Shown: in pieces, positions 6,383-14,148 of the stretch | Position numbering within the stretch: the stretch's first letter is position 1 | Layout of the letters: every line of letters begins with the position of its first letter | Assembly: GCA_030706285.1 (NCBI GenBank) | Contig: JAUZOU010000015.1 | Span: 1-19,924 of the forward strand | Direction: 5' to 3' | Length of the DNA stretch: 19,924 bases | From: Bacteroidota bacterium | GTDB taxonomy: Bacteria; Bacteroidota; Bacteroidia; Bacteroidales; UBA1402 | Notes under the pieces: generated by a model | What the model was told of the DNA's origin: nothing | The model's database searches: none | The model's input: only the letters and a program-made list of their open reading frames with translations | Made by a program: the position numbers and the translations under genes

Positions 6383-7834
6383 ATGAAACCGATCTTACGC
6401 CATGTATTCTTTTTATCGAGCCTGCTGATTGCTACTTTCCAAGCTTTTTCTTCCGAAACAGCCGTGTCGGATAAAAATGGCAATGAATTTGAACTGACCG
6501 ACGCCATGCAGAAAAACAATACCCTGGGCGCTTATTTCGGTTATACTCAAATTGATGATAAAAGCTTCATCGGAATGCGGTTGCAACCGGATCTACACAT
6601 TGGAAAAGCCGGAATTGGCCTTGATATTCCTGTCATGTTCAATACGGCAACCGGCGAATTCAGGACAGATGAATACAAAGACGGAATCGGCTGGCTTCGA
6701 TTGATCAACTACCTGAGCTGGGGTGAAAAAAAGCAAGATGACCTTTATGTGAAAATCGGAGATATCAGTGGTGCCTACCTTGGGTATGGCATGTTGATCA
6801 ATAACTACAGCAACTCCATCAGTTATGAAAAACGCAAGGTCGGTTTTGAAGCGGATTACTGCTGGAAAGATGTTGTTGGGATGGAAGTCGTCTACAGCGA
6901 TCTGAACCTCAGTTCATTCAACCTGCTCGGATTAAGACCTTACGTCAGGCCGCTTGGATTTACCGGTATTCCCATCATCAAGACGTGGGACATCGGTCTG
7001 AATCTGGTGACCGACCACGATAACACCGCGCCGATGGCAGCCAGTGATCAATCGTCCAGTACCAATCATTTTTTGGGGACAGGCGGAGGCATGAACGGAT
7101 ATGCACTGGATATGGGCATAACGCTGTTAAATATCCAACCCGCCAGATTGGTTGTTTTCGGTTCCGGTGCCATGTTAGCTAAAAACACCTGTACAAATTT
7201 CAAACAAGCCTTGGCCGATTCCATTAATACTCATGCCAATTCCGCCTTTGCCGAAAAAGCCGGGAAATACAGTAACGGCTATGGCATCAGCGTCGGCATC
7301 GATTTCAGATTCAAGCTGCTGGCCAATCTGTTGCGTATGGACACCAGGGTGGAACGCATGTGGTACACGGATAACTTCATTCCTCAGTTCTTTGACTATT
7401 GTTATGAAGTCAATAAAGATGCCCGTATTATGTCCCTGGTCTCTGCCGAACAAAAAGCCGGCATTTACGGAGACCTTGGTTTCAGTGTCATTCAAAAGGT
7501 CCGCGTTTCAGGAAGCCTGATGTTGCCCGATCATCTCGACGAAAGCAATCCCGCTTTGATCAGACTGAATCTTGACGCTTCTAACGTAATTGACAAGGTA
7601 ATTCTGGCCGGATCTTATATAAAAGGCGGACTTACCAGATGGAATGATGCCTTCAAACTGGATGACCGCTCTCAAATGTATGTCAGGGCAGCCTATAAAG
7701 TCCTGCCGTTTGTAATAACCGGTGTAGATTACCGATGGAGTTGGGCAACCAACAGCGAAGGAAAATTCGTTCCGACAAGCCATTGGACTCCATTTGTTGG
7801 TCTTAACCTGGACCTCCCTTTCCTGGACCGATAG
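6383..7834 (+). CDS. Putative outer-membrane beta-barrel protein, function unknown
   Basis: This is a 483-residue protein with a signal peptide (1-23, hydrophobic FFLSSLLIATFQAF then SS). The body is dominated by alternating polar/hydrophobic strands with aromatic girdle residues, such as LGAYFGYTQIDDKSFIGM, GIGWLRLINYLSW and MYVRAAYKVLPFVITGVDYR. It ends in a strand-like WTPFVGLNLDLPFLDR. These are barrel features, and I infer an outer-membrane location. I do not recognise a named family. A charged segment around residues 205-240 (TDHDNTAPMAASDQSSSTN) may be a loop. It has its own promoter and lies 72 bases upstream of the sigma factor operon, with no terminator seen between, so partial read-through is possible. 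A DUF-type porin or transport role is possible but not shown. Confidence 0.75.
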   Translation: MKPILRHVFFLSSLLIATFQAFSSETAVSDKNGNEFELTDAMQKNNTLGAYFGYTQIDDKSFIGMRLQPDLHIGKAGIGLDIPVMFNTATGEFRTDEYKDGIGWLRLINYLSWGEKKQDDLYVKIGDISGAYLGYGMLINNYSNSISYEKRKVGFEADYCWKDVVGMEVVYSDLNLSSFNLLGLRPYVRPLGFTGIPIIKTWDIGLNLVTDHDNTAPMAASDQSSSTNHFLGTGGGMNGYALDMGITLLNIQPARLVVFGSGAMLAKNTCTNFKQALADSINTHANSAFAEKAGKYSNGYGISVGIDFRFKLLANLLRMDTRVERMWYTDNFIPQFFDYCYEVNKDARIMSLVSAEQKAGIYGDLGFSVIQKVRVSGSLMLPDHLDESNPALIRLNLDASNVIDKVILAGSYIKGGLTRWNDAFKLDDRSQMYVRAAYKVLPFVITGVDYRWSWATNSEGKFVPTSHWTPFVGLNLDLPFLDR

Positions 7835-7906
7835 ATAGGATTTAAAAAAAAGCCATTTGCTGCAAAACAGGTGTTATGTTTTGAGCGTTGCCCCGTCATA
7901 TAATCG

Positions 7907-8407
7907 ATGAAGCCCGAACAATTCAAGGCAGAGGTACTGCCGCTACGTGATAAGTTATTCTTCATAGCAAGACGTATGCTTGAAGAAGAACAGGATGCAG
8001 AGGATGCCGTGCAAGAAACGTTCCTGAAACTATGGAACATGCGCGATACGCTGGATCGTTACGAAAGCGTGGCTGCATTGGCAACGACAGTGACTAAAAA
8101 CCTGTGCATTGATAAACTTCGAACCAGAGACAGACAGGTATCAGTTGATGATGAGCTGAACAGGCGGGCAGGAACGGATAATCCCTACCTCCAACTTGAG
8201 CGAAAGAATACGGAGGACGTTCTCAAGGCTATCATCGAACGACTGCCCGCCTTACAGCAAGCCATCATAAAAATGAAGGATGTGGAAGAATATGAACTGG
8301 ATGAAATTGCGTCGATTACCGGAACAAGCGTTGAAGCGGTAAGAGTCAATTTATCAAGAGCCAGGAAACGCGTACGGGAAACATACATTCAACTGACAAC
8401 AAATTGA
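7907..8407 (+). CDS. ECF-type RNA polymerase sigma factor
   Basis: This is a 166-residue protein of typical ECF length. Region 2 (about 6-72) contains the core-binding DAEDAVQETFLKLW (30-43), followed by the region 2.3/2.4 helix SVAALATTVTKNLCIDKLR. Region 4 (about 105-160) has LPALQQAIIKMKDVEEYELD and the helix-turn-helix EIASITGTSVEAVRVNLSRA, which reads the -35-type element. It directs RNA polymerase to an envelope-related regulon, with activity presumably held by the membrane protein encoded 5 bases downstream. A weak TTTG (7856) plus TATGTTTT (7875) pair may be its housekeeping promoter; an autoregulated promoter cannot be recognised by eye. Confidence 0.95.
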   Translation: MKPEQFKAEVLPLRDKLFFIARRMLEEEQDAEDAVQETFLKLWNMRDTLDRYESVAALATTVTKNLCIDKLRTRDRQVSVDDELNRRAGTDNPYLQLERKNTEDVLKAIIERLPALQQAIIKMKDVEEYELDEIASITGTSVEAVRVNLSRARKRVRETYIQLTTN

Positions 8408-8412
8408 CAACA

Positions 8413-8877
8413 ATGAAAAATAAAACGACCATAAAAGAAGCAACTGTCCTCCTTGAGAAATACTACGATGGTTTGACCACCGTCAATGAGGAAAGACGCT
8501 TGCAGGCATTTCTTTCCGGAAATGAGTTGCCGGCACGTTTCAATGCGGACAAAGCCATTCTGGGATATTTTAACACTCAAAAGCAGCCTCGAAAAAATGG
8601 ATTTATCGTTCCGTTCATCCGATGGACAGCTGTTGCCGCAGCTGCCGCAGTAGCCGCTTTATTGATCTATAACACACAGCCCCTGTCAAGCAGAAAGAAT
8701 TACGCATTCATTAACGGCAAACTGGTAACAAATACAGATATACTGCACGCCAGCGCTTTAGCCTCTATACAGGAACTAACTTCGTCTTCTGACGAAGTAC
8801 AGAAAAGTGCCAACCTGCTAAATAACGACGAAGAACTTATGGATCAGCAGCTTAGTCTATTTAAAGGCTTAGATTGA
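8413..8877 (+). CDS. Short single-TM putative anti-sigma factor
   Basis: I take ATG 8413 as the start (154 residues) rather than the in-frame TTG at 8404. Residues 1-60 form a charged, helical cytoplasmic part (KEATVLLEKYYDGLTTVNEE, ELPARFNADKAILGYF) of the kind that binds region 2/4 of ECF sigma factors. Residues 71-86 (WTAVAAAAAVAALLIY) are one membrane helix. The remaining 68 residues are short, helical and presumably periplasmic, with no FecR domain. Position immediately after the sigma gene is the main functional argument. The stop codon overlaps a TTG that could start the next frame, so translation may be coupled. No named anti-sigma domain can be assigned by eye. Confidence 0.7.
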   Translation: MKNKTTIKEATVLLEKYYDGLTTVNEERRLQAFLSGNELPARFNADKAILGYFNTQKQPRKNGFIVPFIRWTAVAAAAAVAALLIYNTQPLSSRKNYAFINGKLVTNTDILHASALASIQELTSSSDEVQKSANLLNNDEELMDQQLSLFKGLD

Positions 8878-8921
8878 TAAAAAATGATGTCCACCCGTTG
8901 AGACAATTAATAAACGACTAT

Positions 8922-9467
8922 ATGAAAACAGTACAATTTACAAACACAACAAGTTGGGCAGCAACCACCGGAATGTTTCCAGACATCGGGATGATTGCCC
9001 AAATGAACCATCATCCACTATTGAAATACATAGCGTCATTGATGTTGTGCCTCACCCTATTGTGCTTACCACAACATCTATTTGCTCAGAAAGATCTGAG
9101 CATCAATGAGGTATTCGAACTTTACGGAAAAAGCAAGAACGCGGTCATGGTCAAAATGTCAGGAGAAATCCTTGAAGACTACGACTTTAGCCTTTTCAAA
9201 AGTATAACCATTAAGAATGACCCTTCAGCAGCCGATTTTGTCCGTAAATGCCTGGCCAAGGACGAAAAAGGCGCTAAAAAAATCAAACAGGTCGTTTCCA
9301 ATGGTGTGGTTACTTCCATTTACCTGCAACTGCCGCCAAAACATGAAGACAACCGGTTGGTCTTGTTCAATGAACAATTTAAACCGGCCAGACAACTTGT
9401 CCTTATTTACATCGAATCCGAAAACGAGTCTGAAGATATCCTGAGACTTCTGTTAAAAAGAAAATGA
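8922..9467 (+). CDS. Small secreted protein of an ECF operon, DUF6108-like
   Basis: ATG 8922 gives 181 residues. TTG at 8874 is open but unlikely as a start, and ATG 9003 would give a conventional signal peptide. The hydrophobic stretch LLKYIASLMLCLTLLCLPQHLFAQ ends in a likely signal-peptidase site, after which about 127 residues are mature: DLSINEVFELYGKSKNAVMV, then a mixed alpha/beta part ending ENESEDILRLLLKRK. This resembles a small Bacteroidota family (DUF6108, from memory) that accompanies ECF sigma operons. Function is unknown; the location suggests the periplasm or inner face of the outer membrane. Starting at 8922 it carries a 27-residue leader before the signal core, opening with a MK-x4-TN pattern like that of the next gene. 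Confidence 0.65.
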   Translation: MKTVQFTNTTSWAATTGMFPDIGMIAQMNHHPLLKYIASLMLCLTLLCLPQHLFAQKDLSINEVFELYGKSKNAVMVKMSGEILEDYDFSLFKSITIKNDPSAADFVRKCLAKDEKGAKKIKQVVSNGVVTSIYLQLPPKHEDNRLVLFNEQFKPARQLVLIYIESENESEDILRLLLKRK

Positions 9468-9511
9468 GTGAATCAAGCATCTGAAAACAAACCAAAAAAA
9501 ATAACGAACCA

Positions 9512-10552
9512 ATGAAACGAATCCATTTAACAAACGCCAATACGTTGGATCCAGCCAGTTCTCAACGTACAGTTGACTATGTTGCTTCAACTGGCAATAA
9601 ACTAAAGTCAACCAGTCTGATTCTAGGTTCACTGATACTGGCATGGACAGCCAATGCAGAAGACCTTGCTCCAATAGATACCACTTTCACCTACAGCACC
9701 AAGACTGTCAATATTTCGGACAACGAAGGAGAAGTCCATGTAAAAATTTTTGATTCTGTTCCTGAAACTGATGCTGCCGGTTCTAAGACTGTTGAATACA
9801 AACAGGTTTATGAAGGTGTCTTTAGCGATGATAAAAGCTACGAAAAATTCAGTGTAGCCGAAGACCTTGGATTTCAACTCCCTGGTGTCCTAAGCAAAAA
9901 GGAACATAAACACCACAATCGAATGGAAGGGCATTGGACTGGTTTTGGCGTTGGCCTTTCCAGTATATGCGATCCTGATTTTAAATTGGCAACGTTTAAC
10001 GGTGCCAGAATGAATACAGATAAATCGTTTGAATGGATCCTGAACACCAACGAATTTGTCGTTCCGGTCATTAGTGATGTGATTGGATTTACCACCGGAT
10101 TCGGATTTGACTGGCGTAACTATTACATGGAAGATCATCAATACCTTCAAGAGAATTCCAATGTGGTAAGCGCTTTCCCCTATGAGATTCCGAATTGCAC
10201 CTATAAAAGCGGCCGTTTGAGGACCCTTCACCTGAACGTACCGCTGTTCCTTGAAATCCAGCCGCATTTTTGTGACCATCAATCTGTTTTTTTGACGGCT
10301 GGTGTTGTTGCCGGATACAAAGCCTTCGCGAATTTCAAGTATAAATGGATCGATGAAGATGGAGACGTTCACACGACCAAATCGGCCAATGGGCTCAATA
10401 TGCCCCCACTGACACTGGATTACATGGTTCAGGCCGGAATAAAAGATTATGCGATTTATGCAAAATATTCACCTTATGGAATGTTCAGAAAAGGAGAAGG
10501 CCCGGATGTTCATACTTTATCTATTGGCATAGTGCTAAACTTTAACGACTAA
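9512..10552 (+). CDS. Putative outer-membrane beta-barrel protein of the ECF operon
   Basis: This is a 346-residue protein. The N-terminus is odd: about 32 residues of polar sequence precede the hydrophobic core STSLILGSLILAW, and TANA/ED fits a signal-peptidase cut near 49/50. Residues 55-130 are polar and probably periplasmic (HVKIFDSVPETDAAGSKTVE). From about 140 the sequence looks like an eight-strand-type barrel of the Bacteroidota OMP_b-brl class: GHWTGFGVGLSSI, VIGFTTGFGFDWRNYYM, RLRTLHLNVPLFLEIQPHF, VFLTAGVVAGYKAFANFKYK, DYMVQAGIKDYAIYAKYSPY and a terminal strand ending VLNFND. It is the last gene of the sigma operon and the likely physiological effector or sensor. A strong terminator follows 181 bases later. 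Specific function is unknown. Confidence 0.8.
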   Translation: MKRIHLTNANTLDPASSQRTVDYVASTGNKLKSTSLILGSLILAWTANAEDLAPIDTTFTYSTKTVNISDNEGEVHVKIFDSVPETDAAGSKTVEYKQVYEGVFSDDKSYEKFSVAEDLGFQLPGVLSKKEHKHHNRMEGHWTGFGVGLSSICDPDFKLATFNGARMNTDKSFEWILNTNEFVVPVISDVIGFTTGFGFDWRNYYMEDHQYLQENSNVVSAFPYEIPNCTYKSGRLRTLHLNVPLFLEIQPHFCDHQSVFLTAGVVAGYKAFANFKYKWIDEDGDVHTTKSANGLNMPPLTLDYMVQAGIKDYAIYAKYSPYGMFRKGEGPDVHTLSIGIVLNFND

Positions 10553-10732
10553 AAACCCTTGTATTATAGACGATCTATCTGATTTTTAATTAAGGGCATC
10601 TATCGTTCCGTATGCCGATCTTTTTGTTCATTCTAAATAGAAGCTTTGCGCGATTCGGCATTGTTATAGCCGCCTCTGCACTCGCTGCTAAAATGTTGGT
10701 TTTGTTGTGTTTTTAAATTGATTGATGCAATT

Positions 10733-10770
10733 AAAAAAGATGTTTTAAGAGGTTGACCCCCTTTTGAAAC
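10733..10770 (+). terminator. Strong intrinsic terminator of the ECF operon
   Basis: AAAAAAGATGTTT pairs with AAACATCTTTTTT, with an inner AAGAGG/CCTTTT stem enclosing a C-rich loop. Runs of A before and T after make it potentially bidirectional. It lies between the barrel gene and the AraC regulator. Confidence 0.88.
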
Positions 10771-10805
10771 ATCTTTTTTTCTATCGACAACTAATCGTTT
10801 TTTGT

Positions 10806-10813
10806 TATTTTTG
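10806..10813 (+). promoter_or_regulatory. -7 promoter element of the AraC regulator gene
   Basis: TATTTTTG matches TAnnTTTG exactly. It lies 49 bases upstream of ATG 10863 and just after a terminator. A clear -33 element was not found. Confidence 0.5.
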
Positions 10814-10862
10814 TAGAATCAGTTGGAGTATTTCACGGCAATAACAGTCAGAAAGTATAGCA

Positions 10863-11978
10863 ATGATTCTTGGCCATCTTTATTCAATGATCACGCTGAT
10901 AAACATTTGCCTGACGATTACGTTGGGGCTGTGTTTTATTTTTCTGAAGGTCCCTCAAAAACAGGCTTTAGATGGCTATCGGATGACTCGTCATAGCATA
11001 GCTATTGCCTATTTGTCCATAGGCATTCTGAATATTGTGGAATTGGCAGGTGATCCATATTCTCCTGATGGACTGCTCATGAACCTGACGACCTTGATAT
11101 TAGCCTCCATTCAGGCATTCTTACTTACAGTTACGCTTATCTCACTGATCAATCAATCCTATTATACCATAAAAAAGATATTGATGGAGTTGATTCCGGT
11201 CTCAGTATGTATAATCGTCAGCTATCTTCTTTATTTATTTGATCAAAAAACGGTTTTAACTAGCTGGATGTACATCTATTCAGGCTTTTTTCTGTTGCAG
11301 ATTGTACGCTATTTTTTATTGTTCAAAAAAGAATATCACCTAGCTAAAAATAAAGTCGATAATTATTTCTCGGAAGAAGAAAAGACCAATCGACTAAAAT
11401 GGACTGCTCATGCGATCGTCGGCATTCTATTTATTGCACTGCTGACATTATTGTGCCTGATTTTTCCCAACACACTGATTGTCTCATTCAATATTGTCTG
11501 TATCATTTTCTATTTCTATTTTGGAATCAACTACCTTAATTTCTGGTATTGGTACGAAATGATCGATACTGCCATCAATTATAGAGGAGAAAAAGTCCAA
11601 CCTGAAGAACTGCCCCATTCACTGGCATGGGTTCAAATGGACGAAGCCATTGTCAATTGGGAAAGCAGCAAACAATTTACCGAACCTGGCCTTACGATTG
11701 AGCAGGTCGCCATACAACTCAAAACCAACCGAACCTATTTATCTTCTTACGTAAACACCTATAAAAAGCAGACATTCAAAGAATGGATCAACCTGCTTCG
11801 GATGGATGAAGCGAAACGGCTGATGCTTGAAAACCCGACAATTCCTGTCAGTCAGGTAGGTGCAATGGTTGGTGTGCCTGACAAAAGTAACTTCGGCAGA
11901 CTTTTTTCCCGGACATTCGGCTCCAGTCCACAGAGTTGGAGGGACAACACCGGTCATGGCTATTTGACGGTCAACTAA
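10863..11978 (+). CDS. Seven-TM membrane-bound AraC-family regulator
   Basis: This is a 371-residue protein with two parts. Residues 1-225 hold about seven hydrophobic segments (roughly 9-29, 46-62, 74-96, 107-125, 134-153, 181-201, 206-222). Residues 275-362 are an AraC/XylS double helix-turn-helix: LTIEQVAIQLKTNRTYLSSY is the first HTH, VSQVGAMVGVPDKSNFGRLF the second, and FGSSPQSWR the closing motif. The C-terminal domain must therefore stay tethered to the inner membrane, a layout common in Bacteroidota. The membrane part may sense a signal in or across the membrane. The target is unknown; the POT-asparaginase pair downstream is a candidate but is separated by a 471-base gap with its own promoter. 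An in-frame ATG at 10887 is an alternative start. Confidence 0.88.
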   Translation: MILGHLYSMITLINICLTITLGLCFIFLKVPQKQALDGYRMTRHSIAIAYLSIGILNIVELAGDPYSPDGLLMNLTTLILASIQAFLLTVTLISLINQSYYTIKKILMELIPVSVCIIVSYLLYLFDQKTVLTSWMYIYSGFFLLQIVRYFLLFKKEYHLAKNKVDNYFSEEEKTNRLKWTAHAIVGILFIALLTLLCLIFPNTLIVSFNIVCIIFYFYFGINYLNFWYWYEMIDTAINYRGEKVQPEELPHSLAWVQMDEAIVNWESSKQFTEPGLTIEQVAIQLKTNRTYLSSYVNTYKKQTFKEWINLLRMDEAKRLMLENPTIPVSQVGAMVGVPDKSNFGRLFSRTFGSSPQSWRDNTGHGYLTVN

Positions 11979-12162
11979 GAAAAATACACTCTTTTCAATA
12001 ATTAATCATCCATTGTGGTCACACCGTACATATTATTTGTTGATTTGACCACCAGGCAAAGCAAACATCCTATTACATTTGTTTCGATGATTCCGGATGA
12101 TGCTTCAGGATTGAATGTCTCATTCAGGTTTCATTGAAACACAAAAAATCCATTGGAGTGGT

Positions 12163-12206
12163 AAAACCCGGATGTCCCAAATTCACGACAGGATCTTCCG
12201 GGTTTT
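12163..12206. terminator. Perfect 10-bp inverted repeat, probable bidirectional terminator
   Basis: AAAACCCGGA (12163-12172) pairs perfectly with TCCGGGTTTT (12197-12206). Inside, TGTC (12173-12176) can pair with GACA (12187-12190). T-rich sequence follows on both strands. It lies 185 bases after the AraC stop, so either a late terminator or a regulatory hairpin is possible. Confidence 0.6.
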
Positions 12207-12344
12207 TCGTTTGAGAGTCGGGCTGTCGTTCCGGGACAAAATCATGACATCAACTGTTACCGTTCTAAACAGACAGCTTACCATTTGAAGTGATCTGATT
12301 GGATCCATTTCACTGCTCACTAAGAATTTTCACATATTTTTTTG

Positions 12345-12352
12345 TAAGTTTG
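12345..12352 (+). promoter_or_regulatory. -7 promoter element of the transporter-asparaginase operon
   Basis: TAAGTTTG followed by C is an exact TAnnTTTG match, 97 bases upstream of the transporter start. The T-rich tract before it is typical, but no clean -33 TTTG is seen at 19-21 bases. Confidence 0.6.
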
Positions 12353-12449
12353 CAAAGGATATCTTGGAAAAGGAATGCCTTTATTACTCCAATTTCATTT
12401 TTAGCAAGCAAATAATCAACAAAATAGCTGAATTTTAACACATTAAAAC

Positions 12450-14138
12450 ATGTTTAAAGGTCAACCGAAAGGTCTATTTGTAACAGCGCTGGCTAATTTG
12501 GGCGAGCGTTTTGGTTACTATACGATGATCGCCATCTTCGTCCTTTTCTTACAGGCAAAATATGGGTATTCAGAGGCAGCCGCCGGTGAAATCTATGCCA
12601 TATTCCTGATGTTCGTTTATTTTCTTCCTTTGGTTGGCGGTTTTGTGGCAGACCGATGGCTTGGGTACAGGAAATCGGTGACCATTGGCATGGTCATTAT
12701 GTTCATTGGATATATGTTTCTGGCGTTTCCTTCCATGCTTGGAGGAAAAGAAATCATCGCCATCTATACAGCCCTTGGAGTGATTGCCATAGGAACCGGG
12801 TTATTTAAAGGGAATCTTCAGGCACTTGTCGGCCGCCTGTATGACAATCCTGCCTACGAAAGTAAACGGGACAGCGGATTCAGTGTATTTTACATGTTCA
12901 TCAATGTGGGTGCCATGTTCGCCCCGACTGCGGCGCAAGGCATCGTGAATTATGTAATGAACAAGTCAAACCTGTTCTATGATTCCCGCATTCCTGAATT
13001 GTTTCACAAACTCGATGCCGGCGCTTTAAGCCAGTCGGCTCAGGCTGAATTTTTGTCAATTGCTCAGGTACAAGATACCTCTGTTACAATGAATACGTTA
13101 CATACATTTGGAAGCCATTATGTAGGCGCATTGGGTGGAGCTTACCAATTAGGGTTTGGCGTTGCTTGCATCAGTCTCGTTATCTCTTTTTTGATCTTTA
13201 TCCTTGGAAGAAAATTGTATATGGCACCTGAAAAAGCCAAAAGTGCCAAGCAGCTACAAACCGATCAGGAAGAAGCGCTTTCACCCAAAGAAACAAAAGA
13301 TCGCGTATTGGCACTCATGCTCGTTTTTGCTGCCGTCATTTTCTTCTGGATGGCATTCCATCAGAACGGGCTGACGCTCACCTATTTTGCTCGAGACTAT
13401 ACAGCTACTTCTGTCGGTCAATACACAAATATCTGGTTCGATTTGTTTACCCTCATCTCGGTAGTCATCTGTGGTATCTGTCTGTTCTTCGGCACAAAAA
13501 AATATGCACCAAGCACATCCCACCTGATACAAAAACGGATTGTCTATTGGCTGATAGCGATTGTTGCCGGTATTATTGCCTGGTATCGCATTCGTGGTTT
13601 TGCTGAAAGTAACCCATTCACGCCCCAAATGTTCCAACATTTCAATCCGTTCTTTATTGTCATACTGACCCCGCTATCCGTCGGATTATTCAACAAACTG
13701 GCATCAAAAGGCAAAGAACCAACTGCACCACGAAAAATAGCTTATGGTATGTTGATTGCCTGTGCTGCCTACCTGGTCATGACGATTGGCTCAGTTGGCT
13801 TATTGAGTCCTGTCGATAGAGGAGACATCGTCGATTATACACGGGTTACCCCCTATTGGCTGATTTCAACCTACTTTATCTTGACTGTTGCAGAACTATT
13901 TATCAGCCCTATGGGTATTTCGTTCGTATCCAAAGTGGCACCTCCAAAATATAAAGGACTGATGCAAGGTGGTTGGTTTGCCGCCACAGCGCTTGGAAAC
14001 TTCCTGATTCAGGTGGGATCTCACTTTTGGAGCCGGGTACCTCTTTGGTCGCTGTGGATGATATTTGTTGTATGTTGTCTTGTTTCAGCTGTTTTTATGT
14101 TTACAATCATGAAACGACTTGAAAAAGTAGCTAAATAA
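12450..14138 (+). CDS. POT/PTR2-family proton-coupled peptide transporter
   Basis: This is a 562-residue MFS protein of the proton-dependent oligopeptide transporter family, which imports di- and tripeptides across the inner membrane. Family marks include the opening MFKGQPKGLF, the helix-1 GERFGYYTM stretch, the loop GGFVADRWLGYRK, helix-4 GTGLFKGNLQ with K120, and the PTR2 signature FYMFINVGAMFAP (147-159). A C-terminal half starts near residue 280 (LALMLVFAAVIFFWMAFHQN). Helix 1 carries N16-L-G-E19-R20 where the family motif is ExxER, so the first glutamate is replaced. About 14 hydrophobic helices fit POT architecture. It is followed after 10 bases by an asparaginase gene with no terminator between, so the two form an operon. 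Amino-acid or peptide import is assured in broad terms; exact substrates are not. Confidence 0.92.
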   Translation: MFKGQPKGLFVTALANLGERFGYYTMIAIFVLFLQAKYGYSEAAAGEIYAIFLMFVYFLPLVGGFVADRWLGYRKSVTIGMVIMFIGYMFLAFPSMLGGKEIIAIYTALGVIAIGTGLFKGNLQALVGRLYDNPAYESKRDSGFSVFYMFINVGAMFAPTAAQGIVNYVMNKSNLFYDSRIPELFHKLDAGALSQSAQAEFLSIAQVQDTSVTMNTLHTFGSHYVGALGGAYQLGFGVACISLVISFLIFILGRKLYMAPEKAKSAKQLQTDQEEALSPKETKDRVLALMLVFAAVIFFWMAFHQNGLTLTYFARDYTATSVGQYTNIWFDLFTLISVVICGICLFFGTKKYAPSTSHLIQKRIVYWLIAIVAGIIAWYRIRGFAESNPFTPQMFQHFNPFFIVILTPLSVGLFNKLASKGKEPTAPRKIAYGMLIACAAYLVMTIGSVGLLSPVDRGDIVDYTRVTPYWLISTYFILTVAELFISPMGISFVSKVAPPKYKGLMQGGWFAATALGNFLIQVGSHFWSRVPLWSLWMIFVVCCLVSAVFMFTIMKRLEKVAK

Positions 14139-14148
14139 AACTTTTTTT

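Larger units (their letters stand above)
10553..10862. other. Intergenic region with operon end and AraC promoter
   Basis: This 310-base gap carries no gene. It contains a terminator at 10733-10770 and a promoter -7 box at 10806-10813. The first 180 bases after the operon stop are plain 3' untranslated sequence in which I see nothing recognisable. Confidence 0.7.
11979..12449. other. Intergenic region between AraC regulator and peptide transporter
   Basis: These 471 bases hold a long inverted repeat at 12163-12206 and a promoter box at 12345-12352. A 16-codon frame at 12088 has no support. The rest shows nothing recognisable. Confidence 0.65.

Noticed and set aside
7175..7783. Overlapping minus and plus frames within the outer-membrane protein gene
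   Set aside because: Alternative frames of a long gene with a good signal peptide; none has a recognisable motif.
9890..10372. Minus-strand open frame of 160 codons
   Set aside because: Antisense to the barrel protein, which has a signal peptide and strand pattern; no motifs in the antisense frame.
13281..13640. Minus-strand open frame of 119 codons
   Set aside because: Antisense to transmembrane helices of the peptide transporter; no independent support.
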